DNA from: AC-38 sp033856025
GTDB taxonomy: Bacteria > Actinomycetota > Thermoleophilia > Solirubrobacterales > Solirubrobacteraceae
Reading direction: 5' to 3'
NCBI GenBank assembly: GCA_033856025.1
Contig: JAWVFQ010000025.1
Coordinates: 27,017 to 91,016 of the forward strand
DNA: 64,000 nucleotides
Shown: positions 51,183-61,126 of the stretch, one piece after another
Numbering within the stretch: position 1 is the first letter of the stretch
Layout: each line of letters opens with the position of its first letter
Translations under genes and position numbers: made by a program
The notes under the pieces: generated by a model
What the model saw: the letters and a program-made list of their open reading frames with translations, nothing else
The model's database searches: none
What the model was told of the DNA's origin: nothing

Positions 51183-52193
51183 ATGGAAGACGGCCTGATG
51201 ACCGAGACCGTGGCCGCGGGCTTCGAGGCGCGCGTGCGCGAGGCCGAGGAGGCGCTGTCGCCCCTGGCCGCGCGCTCCTACCCGGCGGTCCGGGCCCGGC
51301 CCCAGGACGACTGCGGGCTGCGCACGCCCTTCCAGCGCGACCGCGACCGGATCGTGCACTCCAAGGCGTTCCGGCGCCTGAAGGCCAAGACGCAGGTCTT
51401 CGTGGCGCCGCAGGGCGACCACTACCGCACCCGGCTGACCCACACCCTGGAGGTCACGCAGGTCTCGCGCACGGTGGCGCGGGCGCTGCGGCTCAACGAG
51501 GACCTCGTCGAGGCGATCGGCCTGGGTCACGACCTCGGGCACCCGCCCTTCGGGCACATCGGCGAGGCGGTGCTGGACCAGTGCCTGCGCGAGCGCTTCG
51601 GGACGGGCTTTCGCCACTACGAGCACTCGCTGCGGGTGGTCGACGTGCTCGAGGCGCTGAACCTGTGCGAGGCGGTGCGCGACGGGATCCTCTGCCACTC
51701 CGGCCGCGCGCCCCAGCCGGCCACGCTGGAGGGCGCCATCGTGCGGCTGGTCGACCGCATCGCCTACATCAACCACGACATCGACGACGCGCTGCGCGCC
51801 GGCGTGATCTCCGCTGGCGACCTCCCGGCGGACGAGATCGCCGTGCTGGGCGACACGGGCTCACGGCGCATCGACGCGCTGGTCCACGACCTGGTCGAGC
51901 ACTCCGCGGCGGCGGGGGCGATCGTCCAGGGCGAGGAGATCGGCGGCGCGATGGACCGGCTGCGCACCTTCATGTTCGACCGGGTCTACCTGGCGCCCGA
52001 GGCGCGACGCGAGCATGCGCGCATCGAGCAGGTGGTGCGCACGCTGTTCGACCACTACGTCGTCGCCCCTCCGGCGGGCATCGAGGGCGCCTCGCCGGCC
52101 GAGCGTGTGACGGACTACCTGGCCGGGATGACCGACGGCTTCTGCATCCGCGAGTTCGAGGCGCTGGCTGTCCCGCGCTCCTTCGCGCCCTGA
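51183..52193 (+). CDS. dgt: deoxyguanosinetriphosphate triphosphohydrolase-like protein
   Basis: A 336-residue HD-domain dNTPase, releasing triphosphate from dGTP or other dNTPs. Metal ligands and motifs: TPFQRDRDRIVHSKAFRRLK, TRLTHTLEVTQVSRTVA (His), LGHDLGHPPFGHIGE (His-Asp pair) and AYINHDIDDALRAG (Asp). The dgt-dnaG order is common in actinobacteria. The stop overlaps the dnaG start as TGATG. An ACAATC word lies just before the ATG. Confidence 0.93.
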   Translation: MEDGLMTETVAAGFEARVREAEEALSPLAARSYPAVRARPQDDCGLRTPFQRDRDRIVHSKAFRRLKAKTQVFVAPQGDHYRTRLTHTLEVTQVSRTVARALRLNEDLVEAIGLGHDLGHPPFGHIGEAVLDQCLRERFGTGFRHYEHSLRVVDVLEALNLCEAVRDGILCHSGRAPQPATLEGAIVRLVDRIAYINHDIDDALRAGVISAGDLPADEIAVLGDTGSRRIDALVHDLVEHSAAAGAIVQGEEIGGAMDRLRTFMFDRVYLAPEARREHARIEQVVRTLFDHYVVAPPAGIEGASPAERVTDYLAGMTDGFCIREFEALAVPRSFAP

Positions 52194-53992
52194 TGGCGCG
52201 CTACACCGACGAGTCGCGCGAGCGGGTCCGCGAGGCGGTGGACATGGTCGACCTGGTGTCGGCGCGCTCGGAGCTGCGCCGCGGGGGTGCCAACCGCTAC
52301 GAGGGGCTGTGCCCGTTCCACGAGGAGCGCACCCCGTCCTTCGGGATCGACCCGGTCAAGAAGGTCTACCACTGCTTCGGGTGCGGGGTGGGCGGGGACG
52401 TGTTCCGCTTCGTCCAGGAGACGGAGGGGCTGGACTTCGGCGGGGCGCTGGAGCTGCTGGCCGACCGCTACGGCGTCGAGCTCGAGCGCGAGGCCGAGGA
52501 TCCGCAGGCCGCCGCGCGCCGCGAGCGCCGCGAGCGCCTCCAGGGGCTCCTGGAACGCACGGCCGAGTACTACTCGCGCTACCTGTGGGACTCGGGCGAG
52601 GCGGCCGAGGCCCGCGCCTACCTGGTCGGCCGGGGGCTTCAGGAGGAGACGCTGCGGCGCTTTCGCGTCGGCTACGCGCCCAAGCCGTGGGACCACATGG
52701 TCAAGCGCTGGCGCAGGGGCGGCTTCTCCGAGTCCGAGCTGCTGGCGGCGGGGCTGGTCAAGCGCGGTCGTCAGAACCCCGGCGTGTACGACCCGTTCCG
52801 CGGGCGCCTGATGTTCCCGCTGGCCGACCATCGCGGCCGCGTGGTGGGCCTGGCCGGGCGGGCGCTGCGCGACGACCATCGTCCGAAGTACCTGAACTCG
52901 CCGGAGGGCGAGCTGTTCCACAAGGGCCGCCAGCTCTTCGCGGCCGACCTGGCGCGCGCCGCCGCGGCACGGACCCAGGCCGTGCTGCTGGTGGAGGGCT
53001 ACACGGACGTGATCGCGTTGCACCAGGCCGGGATCGAGAACGTCGTGGGGATGATGGGCACGGCGCTGACCGAGGACCAGATCCGCGAGCTGGGCCGCCT
53101 GGTCGGGGCCGAGGGACGGCTGCACCTGGCGCTGGACGCCGACGCGTCGGGGCAGGAGGCGATGCTGCGCGCCGCCCACCTCGTGACGGCGCAGGGGCGC
53201 GCGCGCTTCGACGTCGTCCAGCTGCCGGGCGGGACCGACCCGGCCGACCTCCTGGCCGCCGAGGGCGCCGACGCCATGCGCGCGCGCATCGACGGCGCGA
53301 TCCCGCTGGCCACGTTCCAGATCGAGCGGATCCTGGCCACGGCCGACCTCGACGCGATCGAGGGCCGCAACCAGGCGTTCGAGGCGGCGCGCCGGGTGAT
53401 CGGCGCCATGGAGCCCACGCCGGAGCGCGAGGACCTGCGCCAGCTGGTGTCCAGCCGGCTCGCGCTGTCGAAGGACCTCGAGTCGCTGCTGGTCGTGGCC
53501 CCGGCCGACCCGCCCGGCGGCTCCCGGACGGAGGCCGACCCGCGGCCGGCCAGGCCGGCCAGGCGCGATCGCCGCGAGGAGATCGAGCTCACCTTCCTGG
53601 CCCAATGCATCGCCCTCCCCGCCGCGGGCGGGTCCGCCCTGCGCGACGTCGACCTGGACGAGCACTTCACGAGCGCGCCGGCGCGCCGCGCCGCCGCCCA
53701 TCTGCGCGACCACCTGGCCAACCCGATCGAGAGCGTCTCGCCCGACGACCACGAGCTGTCCTCGCTGCTGGCGCAGCTGATGCTGCGCGCCACGCGGGCG
53801 CCGGCCTCCGAGCAGACGCTGCGGGTGCAGCTCCTCCAGCTCGACCTCGCCCGCATCGAGCGCGCCATGGCGGTCGCGCGCGAGAAGCAGCCGAGCGACC
53901 TGGACACGCTGGCCCGCGAGAAGTCCGAGCGCAAGTCCCAGCTCGACGATGCGGTCGACGCCGCGATGGCGGGCTCGGCGCCGGCCGAGTAG
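52193..53992 (+). CDS. dnaG: DNA primase
   Basis: A 599-residue primase. The zinc-binding domain has YEGLCPFHEERTPSFGIDP and KVYHCFGCGVGGDVFRF. The RNA polymerase core carries LMFPLADHRGRVVGLAGRAL, PKYLNSPEGELFHKG and the TOPRIM motif VEGYTDVIALHQAG, then LALDADASGQEAMLRAA. The C-terminal helicase-binding part (residues about 440-599) is helical and less conserved. Length is typical. The usual downstream rpoD is not here; a transporter follows. Confidence 0.96.
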   Translation: MARYTDESRERVREAVDMVDLVSARSELRRGGANRYEGLCPFHEERTPSFGIDPVKKVYHCFGCGVGGDVFRFVQETEGLDFGGALELLADRYGVELEREAEDPQAAARRERRERLQGLLERTAEYYSRYLWDSGEAAEARAYLVGRGLQEETLRRFRVGYAPKPWDHMVKRWRRGGFSESELLAAGLVKRGRQNPGVYDPFRGRLMFPLADHRGRVVGLAGRALRDDHRPKYLNSPEGELFHKGRQLFAADLARAAAARTQAVLLVEGYTDVIALHQAGIENVVGMMGTALTEDQIRELGRLVGAEGRLHLALDADASGQEAMLRAAHLVTAQGRARFDVVQLPGGTDPADLLAAEGADAMRARIDGAIPLATFQIERILATADLDAIEGRNQAFEAARRVIGAMEPTPEREDLRQLVSSRLALSKDLESLLVVAPADPPGGSRTEADPRPARPARRDRREEIELTFLAQCIALPAAGGSALRDVDLDEHFTSAPARRAAAHLRDHLANPIESVSPDDHELSSLLAQLMLRATRAPASEQTLRVQLLQLDLARIERAMAVAREKQPSDLDTLAREKSERKSQLDDAVDAAMAGSAPAE

Positions 53993-54030
53993 CCGGGCTT
54001 GCCGTCCGGGGCCCCCGCCAGGATGGCGGC

Positions 54031-55128
54031 GTGGCGGCCCCCCAGCCCATCGGGCGCGTCATCCTGCGCGCGGTCCTCATCGTCGTCGGCGTCCTGCTGG
54101 CGCTGTACGTCGCGTACCTGCTGCGCCGGCCGATCGGCTGGCTGGTCATCGCCCTGTTCCTGGCCGTGGCCATGTCGGGGCCGGTGAACTACCTCAACCG
54201 CCACCTGCGGCGGGGACTGGCCATCGCGTTCTCCTACCTGGCGCTGTTCCTGATGCCGGTGGCGCTGGGCGCGATCCTCGTCCCCTCCATCGTCAACGCG
54301 GTCAACGACCTGGCGGACAACGTCCCGTCCTACGTCAACGACCTCCAGTCGCAGGTGTCCAAGAACAAGCGCCTGCACAAGCTGGACCAGGACTACAAGA
54401 TCACGGAGAAGCTCCAGGAGCAGGCGGCCAAGCTGCCGACCAAGCTGGGCGGAGCCGCGGGCACGCTGGCCAAGCTGGGCTCGGGCCTGGTCAGCTCGAT
54501 CTTCGCCGCGGTGACGATCCTGATCCTGTCCATCTTCATGGTCAGCCGCGGAAGGGAGTGGGTGGAGGCGTTGCTGAGCCTCCAGCCTCCCGACCGGGAG
54601 AAGCGATTGCGCCGCGCCCTGGACCGGGCGGCGCGGGCGGTGGGCGCCTACGTGGCGGGGATGATGGTCCAGGCCACGATCGCCGGGGTGCTGACGTACG
54701 CCGTGCTGACGATCCTCGGCGTCCCGTTCGCGGGCGCGCTCGCGGTCGTCGTGTTCTTCTTCGACCTCATCCCGCTGGTCGGCGCGACCATCGCGGCCGT
54801 GTTCGTCGGCCTCGTGACCGTGTTCAACGACTTCCCGGTCGACACGATCATCTGGACCGTGTGGGCGATCGGCTACCAGCAGATCGAGAACACGGTCATC
54901 CAGCCCCGGATCCAGGCGCGCGCCGTGAACGTCCAGCCCTTCGTCGTGCTCGTGGCGGTCCTCTTCGGAAGCACCCTGTTCGGGATCCCCGGAGCCCTCC
55001 TCGCCATTCCGGCCGCGGCGACGATCCAGATCGCCCTCTACGAGTTCTGGGAGTACCGCCGGGAGATCCAGCGCCTCCACAGCAACCCCCCGCTGCCACC
55101 GTCGCCGACGGCTCGCCTGACCACCTAG
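54031..55128 (+). CDS. AI-2E family transporter (PerM-like)
   Basis: A 365-residue integral membrane protein with about seven or eight helices. RRPIGWLVIALFLAVAMSGP follows the first helix; a long soluble segment (about residues 80-155) and PFAGALAVVVFFFDLIPLVG, VFNDFPVDTIIWTVW and ENTVIQPRIQARAVNVQPF are family signatures. Members are described as exporters of AI-2 or as transporters of other solutes; the substrate is not clear. The GTG is chosen since no in-frame ATG exists upstream after the dnaG stop. Confidence 0.9.
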   Translation: MAAPQPIGRVILRAVLIVVGVLLALYVAYLLRRPIGWLVIALFLAVAMSGPVNYLNRHLRRGLAIAFSYLALFLMPVALGAILVPSIVNAVNDLADNVPSYVNDLQSQVSKNKRLHKLDQDYKITEKLQEQAAKLPTKLGGAAGTLAKLGSGLVSSIFAAVTILILSIFMVSRGREWVEALLSLQPPDREKRLRRALDRAARAVGAYVAGMMVQATIAGVLTYAVLTILGVPFAGALAVVVFFFDLIPLVGATIAAVFVGLVTVFNDFPVDTIIWTVWAIGYQQIENTVIQPRIQARAVNVQPFVVLVAVLFGSTLFGIPGALLAIPAAATIQIALYEFWEYRREIQRLHSNPPLPPSPTARLTT

Positions 55129-55131
55129 AAG

Positions 55132-55194
<63 letters not shown>

Positions 55195-55204
<10 letters not shown>

Positions 55205-56433
55205 CCGGAGGCGACAGAGTTTAGAGCCAGTTCCTCCACCGCATCGGCGGCGCGGTCGGCTGGGTCGTTGGCCTGCAGCCAGGTGGCCAGGGCGCCGGCT
55301 CGGTGGGCGATCGCGGGGTCGGTGAGGCAGCGCTCGACGGCCAGGCGGATGGCCCGGGGGGTGGCGAGGCGGTTGGGGACTCGGGTGCCCAGGCCGGCCC
55401 AGGAGATCCGGGCGGCGTTCTCGTTCATGTCGCCGGCGGCGGGGACCGCGACGACCGAGCAGCCGGCGGCCAGCGCGCGGACGACCGTCCCGTGGCCGCC
55501 GTGGCACACGACGACATCGCAGCGCGGCATCGTGCGCGAGTAGGACAGCCAGTCCACCAGCCGGGCGTTGCCGGGCACGGGGATCGGGGCGGGCGCGGGC
55601 CGGCGGTTGGTCGTCGCGATGACGCGGACGGGCGCGCGGGCCAGCCCGCGCAGCGCGGCCCGCAGCAGGCGCTGCTCGGGGTCCTGGGACGTCGACGGAG
55701 CCACGAGCACGAGCGGAGCCTCGCCCGGCGGCAGCTCGACCTCGCCGAACGGCGGCTCCCACATCAGCGGCCCGATCACGCGCGCCCAGGGCGGCCAGGC
55801 GCGCGGGTACTCCAGCTGGGGGAACGTGGACACCAGGCACAGCTCCCGCGAGATGCCGCCGTGCACGTGGCCGACCGGCTGCAGTCCCAGTCGCCGGCGC
55901 GTCTCGTTGAGCTCGTCGCGGCCCTGGCGCAGGCCGCCCTCGGTCACCCGCTCCAGGCGTCCCCAGGCGGCGCGACCCAACCGCGTCCGGGGCAGGCGCG
56001 CTCCCAGCGAGTACGGGGGGAACCCCGCCGCTCCGGGCGGGAATACGTGGGGGACCAGGGTGGCCACCGGCCGCCCGGCCACCTCGCCCGCCAGCGCGGG
56101 CGCCAGGGTGAGGATGTCGGCCACCACCGCGGCGGGGGAGAGCTCGTCCACCAGCGGCGCCATCTCGCGCGCCGCCCGCACGGCCGCCTCGTAGGGCCGC
56201 AGCGCCCGGCCCTTGGTGGGGAAGACGTCGTACTCCGGGGCGGCGGCGAATTCCATCCCGACCGCCTGTATCGGCTCGCGCCAGCGTTCCCACGTCTGGA
56301 GGGTCACGGCGTGACCCCGGGCCGCGAGGCGTTCGCCGAGCGCGATCATCGGGAACGCATGACCCGGATCTCCGAATGCTCCGAGCAGGAGACGGGAAGC
56401 GTGAGTTTGTATGGCTTCGTCGTGTTGTGTCAC
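55195..56433 (-). CDS. GT1-family glycosyltransferase (macrolide/glucuronosyl type)
   Basis: A 412-residue GT-B glycosyltransferase. N-terminal RLLLGAFGDPGHAFPMIALG is the acceptor-domain start (G-x-x-G-H-x-x-P). The donor domain has PLVLVAPSTSQDPEQRLLRA and the signature CDVVVCHGGHGTVVRALAAGCSVVAVP followed by GDMNENAARI. Such enzymes glycosylate small molecules with nucleotide sugars. The last codons and TAG stop are formed by the first ten bases of tRNA-Asn, which lies on the same strand. The GTG start is the first in-frame choice before ASRLLLGAFG; a shorter form is possible. Confidence 0.85.
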
Positions 56434-56503
56434 TGAGGATGTCGGTACATGGGAACGGACGGTCCCGAGCGGGCGCGCGCGGGCGCGAGGATAAGGGGCG
56501 GGG

Positions 56504-58693
56504 ATGAGGCCCCTCGACGTCCGCTGGGCAACCCGCTCCGCCGCGGCGCTCTACGCCGTGGGCGCGGTGCTGCTCGTGCCGCCCGCCTTCTTCCACGGCA
56601 ACGCCTCGCACCGGCCTGGAATCCTCGCCCTGGCCGGACTGAGCGCCGTCGCAGCGGCCGGACTCGTGGCGCTGGACCGCCTGGGGCGCGCCTCGGAGAG
56701 CCTCGCCTTCGCGGCCGAGCTCCTCGCGGTGGGCATCGTCGCGGCGCTCGTCGCCCAGACCGACGGCGCCCAGAGTCTCTATCCGGCCTACTTCCTGCTC
56801 CCCGTCCTGCACGCCGCCGTCTTCCAGGGTCGCGCACGGGCGCTCGGGGTCGGGCTGGCGGCCCTAATGGCGTTTCTCGCGCCGTTGGTCTACGAGCGCC
56901 ACCACGCCGGGGCCTTCGGGAAAATAGCTCTGGCCGGCCTGCTGCCCGCCATCGCCTTCGCGGTCGTCACCCAGGTGGCGGTCGGCGCCCTGCGCCGGGA
57001 CCGCCGCGCGCTGGAGGAGCGCGAGGCCGAGGCGCTGCGCATCGCCGAGTCCGACGAGCTGACCGGCATCGGCAACTACCGGCGCTTCTGGCGCGCCCTC
57101 CAGAGCGAGGCCGCCCGGGCCCGTCGCCACGACCAGCCGTTCTCCCTGATCGTGCTCGACCTCGACGGCTTCAAGGCGATCAACGACCACCTCGGCCACC
57201 AGGCGGGCGACGAGACCCTGCGCCGGGTGGCGCGCGCCCTGGAGGGTCAGCTGCGCGAGGAGGACGTCCTGTGCCGGCAGGGCGGCGACGAGTTCGGCGT
57301 GATCGCGGTCGCGGCGGGGGAGGCCGAGACCGCTGAGCTCGCCCGCCGCCTGGTGGACGCCGTGGCCACGGCGGGAGGCCACGGGCTGGAGGAGTCGCTG
57401 GCCGCCAGCGCCGGCTGGGCCACCTTCGGATCGCCCGAGCGGACCGCCGAGGGCCTGCTCGCCCTGGCCGACCGCGCGCTGCGCGAGGCCAAGGGCCGGC
57501 GGCGCCCGCCGCAGGTGTGGCCGCCCGCGCCGCACGCGCGGGCCGCCGCGCCGGTCCCCAGCCCGGTCCCGAGCCCGCGGCACGCCGAGTCCGAGCCCGC
57601 CCCGTGGCCGGCCGGAACGGGCAACGGCGAGCCGGAGGCGCGCGGCGGCCCCTGGGCGCGGACCCGTTCGGCGCGCGCCGTCGAGCGCCACCGCCCGTCC
57701 GATCCCCGCCTGGCCGCCCTGTCGGACTTCTCCCGCGCGCTGGCGCTGGCCGACGACGAGGCCGCCGTGGTCCAGATCGCGGTGGCCCACGTCGCCGAGG
57801 CGCTCGACGCGTCCGCGGTCGAGCTGTGGCGCCGCGACCCGCGCTCGGGCCGTCCCCAGCTGGTGGCCCGGGGCCGCCACTCGCGCGCGCCCGGCGACCA
57901 CGCCGTGCCGGTCACGACCGACGAGGTGGCCGAGGTCATCCGGACCAACCACGTGGCCGGCAACGGGGACGGACGCCTCCTGGTCCCGGTCTCGCACGAG
58001 GGCAACGTGGACGGCGTCCTCGCCGCCGCGGCGCGCCCCGCCTCCGACGGCGGCCTCGAGCGCCGGCGCCTCGCGCTCGCCATGGCCGCCCAGGTGGCGC
58101 GCGCCCTCGCCGCGGCGACGCTGCGCGCCTCGCTGAAGCGCGCCGACCCGGCCGAGCTGGCCCGCCTGGCCGACCTGGCGGCGGCCGACGCCGACGCCAC
58201 CCGCGTCGCCGAGCTGGCCCTGGCCACCGCCCGTGTGATGGGACTGCCGCCGGCCGAGCTGGAGACCCTGCGCCAGGCCGCGCTCCTACATCGGGTGGGG
58301 ATGCTCGGCGTGCCCGCCGGCCTGCCCCTGCGCCCGACGTCGTTGTCCCCCGACGAGCTGCTCGTCGTCCGCGAGCACCCGATAATCGCCGAGCGCCTGC
58401 TGCGCCCGATCCCGCGACTCGGCCAGGTCGCCCGCACGCTGCGCCACGCCCACGAGCGCCACGACGGCAGCGGATATCCCGACGGCCTGGCGGGGGAGGA
58501 CATCCCGCTGACCTCGCGGATCCTGCACGCCGCGATCGCCTACACGGCGATGCGCGCGCACCGGCCCTGGCGCCCCGCCCTCGGCGAGGCGCGCGTGCGC
58601 GAGGAGCTGCGCGCGGCCGCGGGTGGGCAGCTCGACCCCGCGGTGGTCGAGGCGCTGCTGCGCGGGCTGGAGTCCGGCGCGTCGGTGGCCTAG
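56504..58693 (+). CDS. diguanylate cyclase with GAF and degenerate HD-GYP domain
   Basis: A 729-residue membrane signalling protein. About six hydrophobic segments occupy residues 8-165. The GGDEF domain (about 185-340) has ESDELTGIGNYRRFWRAL, LIVLDLDGFKAINDHLGHQA and an intact GGDEF; an RxxD inhibition site (REED) lies exactly five residues before it. A proline-rich linker leads to a GAF-like domain (about 405-545). The last 165 residues resemble HD-GYP: HERHDGSGYPDGLAGEDIP is kept, but the HD pair reads HR (LLHRVGMLGVP), so phosphodiesterase activity is doubtful. Probably makes c-di-GMP in response to a membrane or GAF signal. It converges on the LLM gene with a shared CTAG stop. Confidence 0.9.
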   Translation: MRPLDVRWATRSAAALYAVGAVLLVPPAFFHGNASHRPGILALAGLSAVAAAGLVALDRLGRASESLAFAAELLAVGIVAALVAQTDGAQSLYPAYFLLPVLHAAVFQGRARALGVGLAALMAFLAPLVYERHHAGAFGKIALAGLLPAIAFAVVTQVAVGALRRDRRALEEREAEALRIAESDELTGIGNYRRFWRALQSEAARARRHDQPFSLIVLDLDGFKAINDHLGHQAGDETLRRVARALEGQLREEDVLCRQGGDEFGVIAVAAGEAETAELARRLVDAVATAGGHGLEESLAASAGWATFGSPERTAEGLLALADRALREAKGRRRPPQVWPPAPHARAAAPVPSPVPSPRHAESEPAPWPAGTGNGEPEARGGPWARTRSARAVERHRPSDPRLAALSDFSRALALADDEAAVVQIAVAHVAEALDASAVELWRRDPRSGRPQLVARGRHSRAPGDHAVPVTTDEVAEVIRTNHVAGNGDGRLLVPVSHEGNVDGVLAAAARPASDGGLERRRLALAMAAQVARALAAATLRASLKRADPAELARLADLAAADADATRVAELALATARVMGLPPAELETLRQAALLHRVGMLGVPAGLPLRPTSLSPDELLVVREHPIIAERLLRPIPRLGQVARTLRHAHERHDGSGYPDGLAGEDIPLTSRILHAAIAYTAMRAHRPWRPALGEARVREELRAAAGGQLDPAVVEALLRGLESGASVA

Positions 58694-59739
58694 ACGGCCG
58701 CCGCGGCCTCGGCCAACTCCGCCACCAGCCGCAGCTGCTCCAGCCGTGTCTCGGCGTCGAACGCCATCGGGCTGACGCTCAGCGTGCCCACGCCGGCCTG
58801 GGCGTAGACCGCCAGGCGGTCGCGCACGGCGTCGGGCGGGCCGACCAGCGTGACCGTGTCGATCAGCTCGTCCGGGAGCGCGGCGGCGGCCTCCTCCTTC
58901 TTTCCGTCGAGGTAGAGGTCCTGGACCTCCTTGGCCGCGGCCTCGAAGCCGTAGCGCTGCATGAGCTGGTTGTAGAAGTTCTTGTCGCGCGAGCCCATCC
59001 CGCCGACGTAGAGCGCCAGGACCGGGCGCATGGCGTCGCGGGCCGCCTCGATGTCCTCGGTGATGAGCACGTTGACCGTGGGGGCGATGTCGAAGTCGTC
59101 CAGCGAGCGCCCGGCCCGGGCGGCGCCCTCCTCGAGCAGCGGGAGGAACTCCTGGACGTGCTCCGGCGAGAAGAAGATCGGCAGCCAGCCGTCGGCGATC
59201 TCGGCGGTCTGGGCGACGTTCTTGGGCCCGATCGCGGCGATGTAGATCGGGATCTCCTCCTGGACGGGGGAGATGGTCAGCTTCAGCGGCTTGCCCGGCC
59301 CGTCGGGGAGGGGCAGCTCGATCGTCTCGCCGTGGTACTCCACGCGCTCGCGGCGCAGCATCATCCGCACGACCTCGACGTACTCGCGGGTGCGCTGGAG
59401 CTGCTTGGCGAAGCGCACTCCGTGCCAGCCCTCGGAGACCTGCGGGCCGCTCGTCCCCAGGCCCAGGCGGAAGCGCCCGCCCGAGAGCTGGTCCAGCGTC
59501 GCCGCCGTCATGGCGGTCATGCCGGCGCTGCGTCCCGGGATCTGGAAGATGCCCGAGCAGACGTCGATCTTCTCCGTCCCGGCGGCCAGCCAGGCCAGGA
59601 CGGTCGCGGTGTCCGAGCCGTAGGCCTCGGCCGCCCACACCGACTCGTAGCCGATGCGCTCGGCCTCCTGCACGATCGAGAGCTGCTGCTGCGCGGTGAG
59701 CCCGAGCCCCCAGTAACCGACGTTGACCCCGAGCTTCAT
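58690..59739 (-). CDS. LLM-class F420-dependent oxidoreductase
   Basis: A 349-residue luciferase-like monooxygenase-fold protein. The start MKLGVNVGYWGLGLTAQQ has AAAGGA upstream. Motifs: ERIGYESVWAAEAYGSDTA, IQIPGRSAG in the F420 loop (here FQIPGRSAGMTAM), QLSGGRFRLGLGTSGPQV, PIYIAAIGPKNVAQTAEIAD and IADGWLPIFFSPEH. These fit F420-dependent enzymes of actinobacteria (MER/F420 glucose-6-phosphate dehydrogenase branch). The substrate is unknown. The gene uses F420, which supports the actinobacterial origin. Confidence 0.9.
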   Translation of the reverse strand: MKLGVNVGYWGLGLTAQQQLSIVQEAERIGYESVWAAEAYGSDTATVLAWLAAGTEKIDVCSGIFQIPGRSAGMTAMTAATLDQLSGGRFRLGLGTSGPQVSEGWHGVRFAKQLQRTREYVEVVRMMLRRERVEYHGETIELPLPDGPGKPLKLTISPVQEEIPIYIAAIGPKNVAQTAEIADGWLPIFFSPEHVQEFLPLLEEGAARAGRSLDDFDIAPTVNVLITEDIEAARDAMRPVLALYVGGMGSRDKNFYNQLMQRYGFEAAAKEVQDLYLDGKKEEAAAALPDELIDTVTLVGPPDAVRDRLAVYAQAGVGTLSVSPMAFDAETRLEQLRLVAELAEAAAAV

Positions 59740-59835
59740 CGCAACGTTCCTTTCAGAGGAAGGTGGATCCTTGTCCCGTCCGACGCGGTACCCTACGCTC
59801 GCGTTTCGCGCTCCTCGCGGGAGAGGCGCATCGTA

Positions 59836-60336
59836 ATGCGACGCAGACGCTACGCCATCGAAGACCTCCGGAGGGCCATCGACTGCCTGCCGGTCGACAC
59901 GCGCGTGGCCATGCTCCACGGGGTGAAGGGCAACGACATCATCGTCGGCGCCTACACGACGCGCGACGGCGGGGTCTGCCCGATGCTCGCGGCGCACCGC
60001 TGCGGCGGTCGCACGAGCCTCGTGTCCTTCGCCCACACCTGGGACCGCTTCACCATGGCCAAGCGCGCCCGCCGCGCCACCGAGCGCGAGCTGCGCATCC
60101 TCGTCGCCCACCTGGAGTCCAGCCTTCTGGCCGAGGGGCTGCCCGAGCTCCAGCAGGTGATCGTGGCGCACCGCGCCGGCATGGAGCGCAACGCGGCCGA
60201 GCACGGAACCTTCCGGCGGCGGCTGCGCGGGGGCGACGTCTACGAGCGCGCCCTGGCCATCGTCGAGGCCGAGCGCGACCGCCTGGCCGCCGAGGCCGCG
60301 GACCGCGAAGCGGCCCGCGAGCCCGAGCTGGTCTAG
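59836..60336 (+). CDS. conserved hypothetical protein
   Basis: A 166-residue soluble protein, MRRRRYAIEDLRRAIDCLPV, with TRVAMLHGVKGNDIIVGAYT, VCPMLAAHRCGG and a helical second half (AKRARRATERELRILVAHLE) ending Ala/Glu/Arg-rich. Two Cys and a His cluster (VCPMLAAHRCGG) could bind a metal, but nothing more is known. It is bounded by LLM (divergent, 96 bases) and SDR (convergent, sharing CTAG). Confidence 0.65.
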   Translation: MRRRRYAIEDLRRAIDCLPVDTRVAMLHGVKGNDIIVGAYTTRDGGVCPMLAAHRCGGRTSLVSFAHTWDRFTMAKRARRATERELRILVAHLESSLLAEGLPELQQVIVAHRAGMERNAAEHGTFRRRLRGGDVYERALAIVEAERDRLAAEAADREAAREPELV

Positions 60337-61055
60337 AGCACCTCGTCGGGACGCTGGAAGACGATCTCCGGCACCACGCAGGCCGGGCTCAGGTGCAGCA
60401 GCGCGCGCACCATCTCGGAGATGTCCTCGGGACGGATCATCTCCTCGGCGTCCACCTGCTCCTTGACGAAGTCCGTCATCGCGGTGTCCACGAACCCGGG
60501 GCACAGCGCGCAGGACTTGATCCCCTCCGAGCCGAGCTCCTTGTTCATCGCCTGCGTGAACCCGACCACGCCGAACTTCGTGGCCGAGTAGACAGACAGC
60601 CAGCCCTGCCCGCTCTTGCCGGCGATCGACGCCGTGTTGACGACCAGCGCGTTTCGGTGCTCGGCGCCCGCGGCGCGCAGCAGGTCGGCGCATTCGCGGT
60701 AGAAGAGGATGTAGGAGCGCAGGTTGACGTCGAGCTGGATGTCCAGGCGCTTGGTCTGGGTGTCGGCGACGGCGCTCCCGATTCCCACGCCGGCGTTGTT
60801 GACGAGCACGTCGAGCCGGCCGAAGCGGTCGCGGTGCTTGGAGACGACCTCCTGGATCGTCTCCTCGTCGGCCATGTTGCCGGCGACGACCTCGACGTCG
60901 GCGCCGGCCTCACGCAGCTGCCCGGCGGCCGCCTCGATCTTCTCCGGGGTGCGCGAGGCGACGGTCAACCCGTGGCCCTCGTCAGCCAGCATCCGGGCGA
61001 GCGCCAACCCGATGCCGCTGGAGGCGCCCGTCACGATCGCGGCACGGTCGGCCAT
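60333..61055 (-). CDS. short-chain dehydrogenase/reductase
   Basis: A 240-residue classical SDR. Cofactor site TGASSGIGLALARML near residue 9, NNAGVGIGSA near 90, catalytic Ser in VVNTASIAGKSGQG (near 143) and YSATKFGVVGF with Tyr and Lys (near 156-160). A basic residue after the first strand (TVASRTPEKIE) suggests NADP(H). Substrate unknown. It converges on the hypothetical gene with CTAG as the shared stop. Confidence 0.9.
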   Translation of the reverse strand: MADRAAIVTGASSGIGLALARMLADEGHGLTVASRTPEKIEAAAGQLREAGADVEVVAGNMADEETIQEVVSKHRDRFGRLDVLVNNAGVGIGSAVADTQTKRLDIQLDVNLRSYILFYRECADLLRAAGAEHRNALVVNTASIAGKSGQGWLSVYSATKFGVVGFTQAMNKELGSEGIKSCALCPGFVDTAMTDFVKEQVDAEEMIRPEDISEMVRALLHLSPACVVPEIVFQRPDEVL

Positions 61056-61126
61056 GGAGGCCGGTATCCAATCAGGTTGCGCCCGGCGCGGCCGGGAGGA
61101 CGCGATCCCTACCCTTTCGCCTTCGC

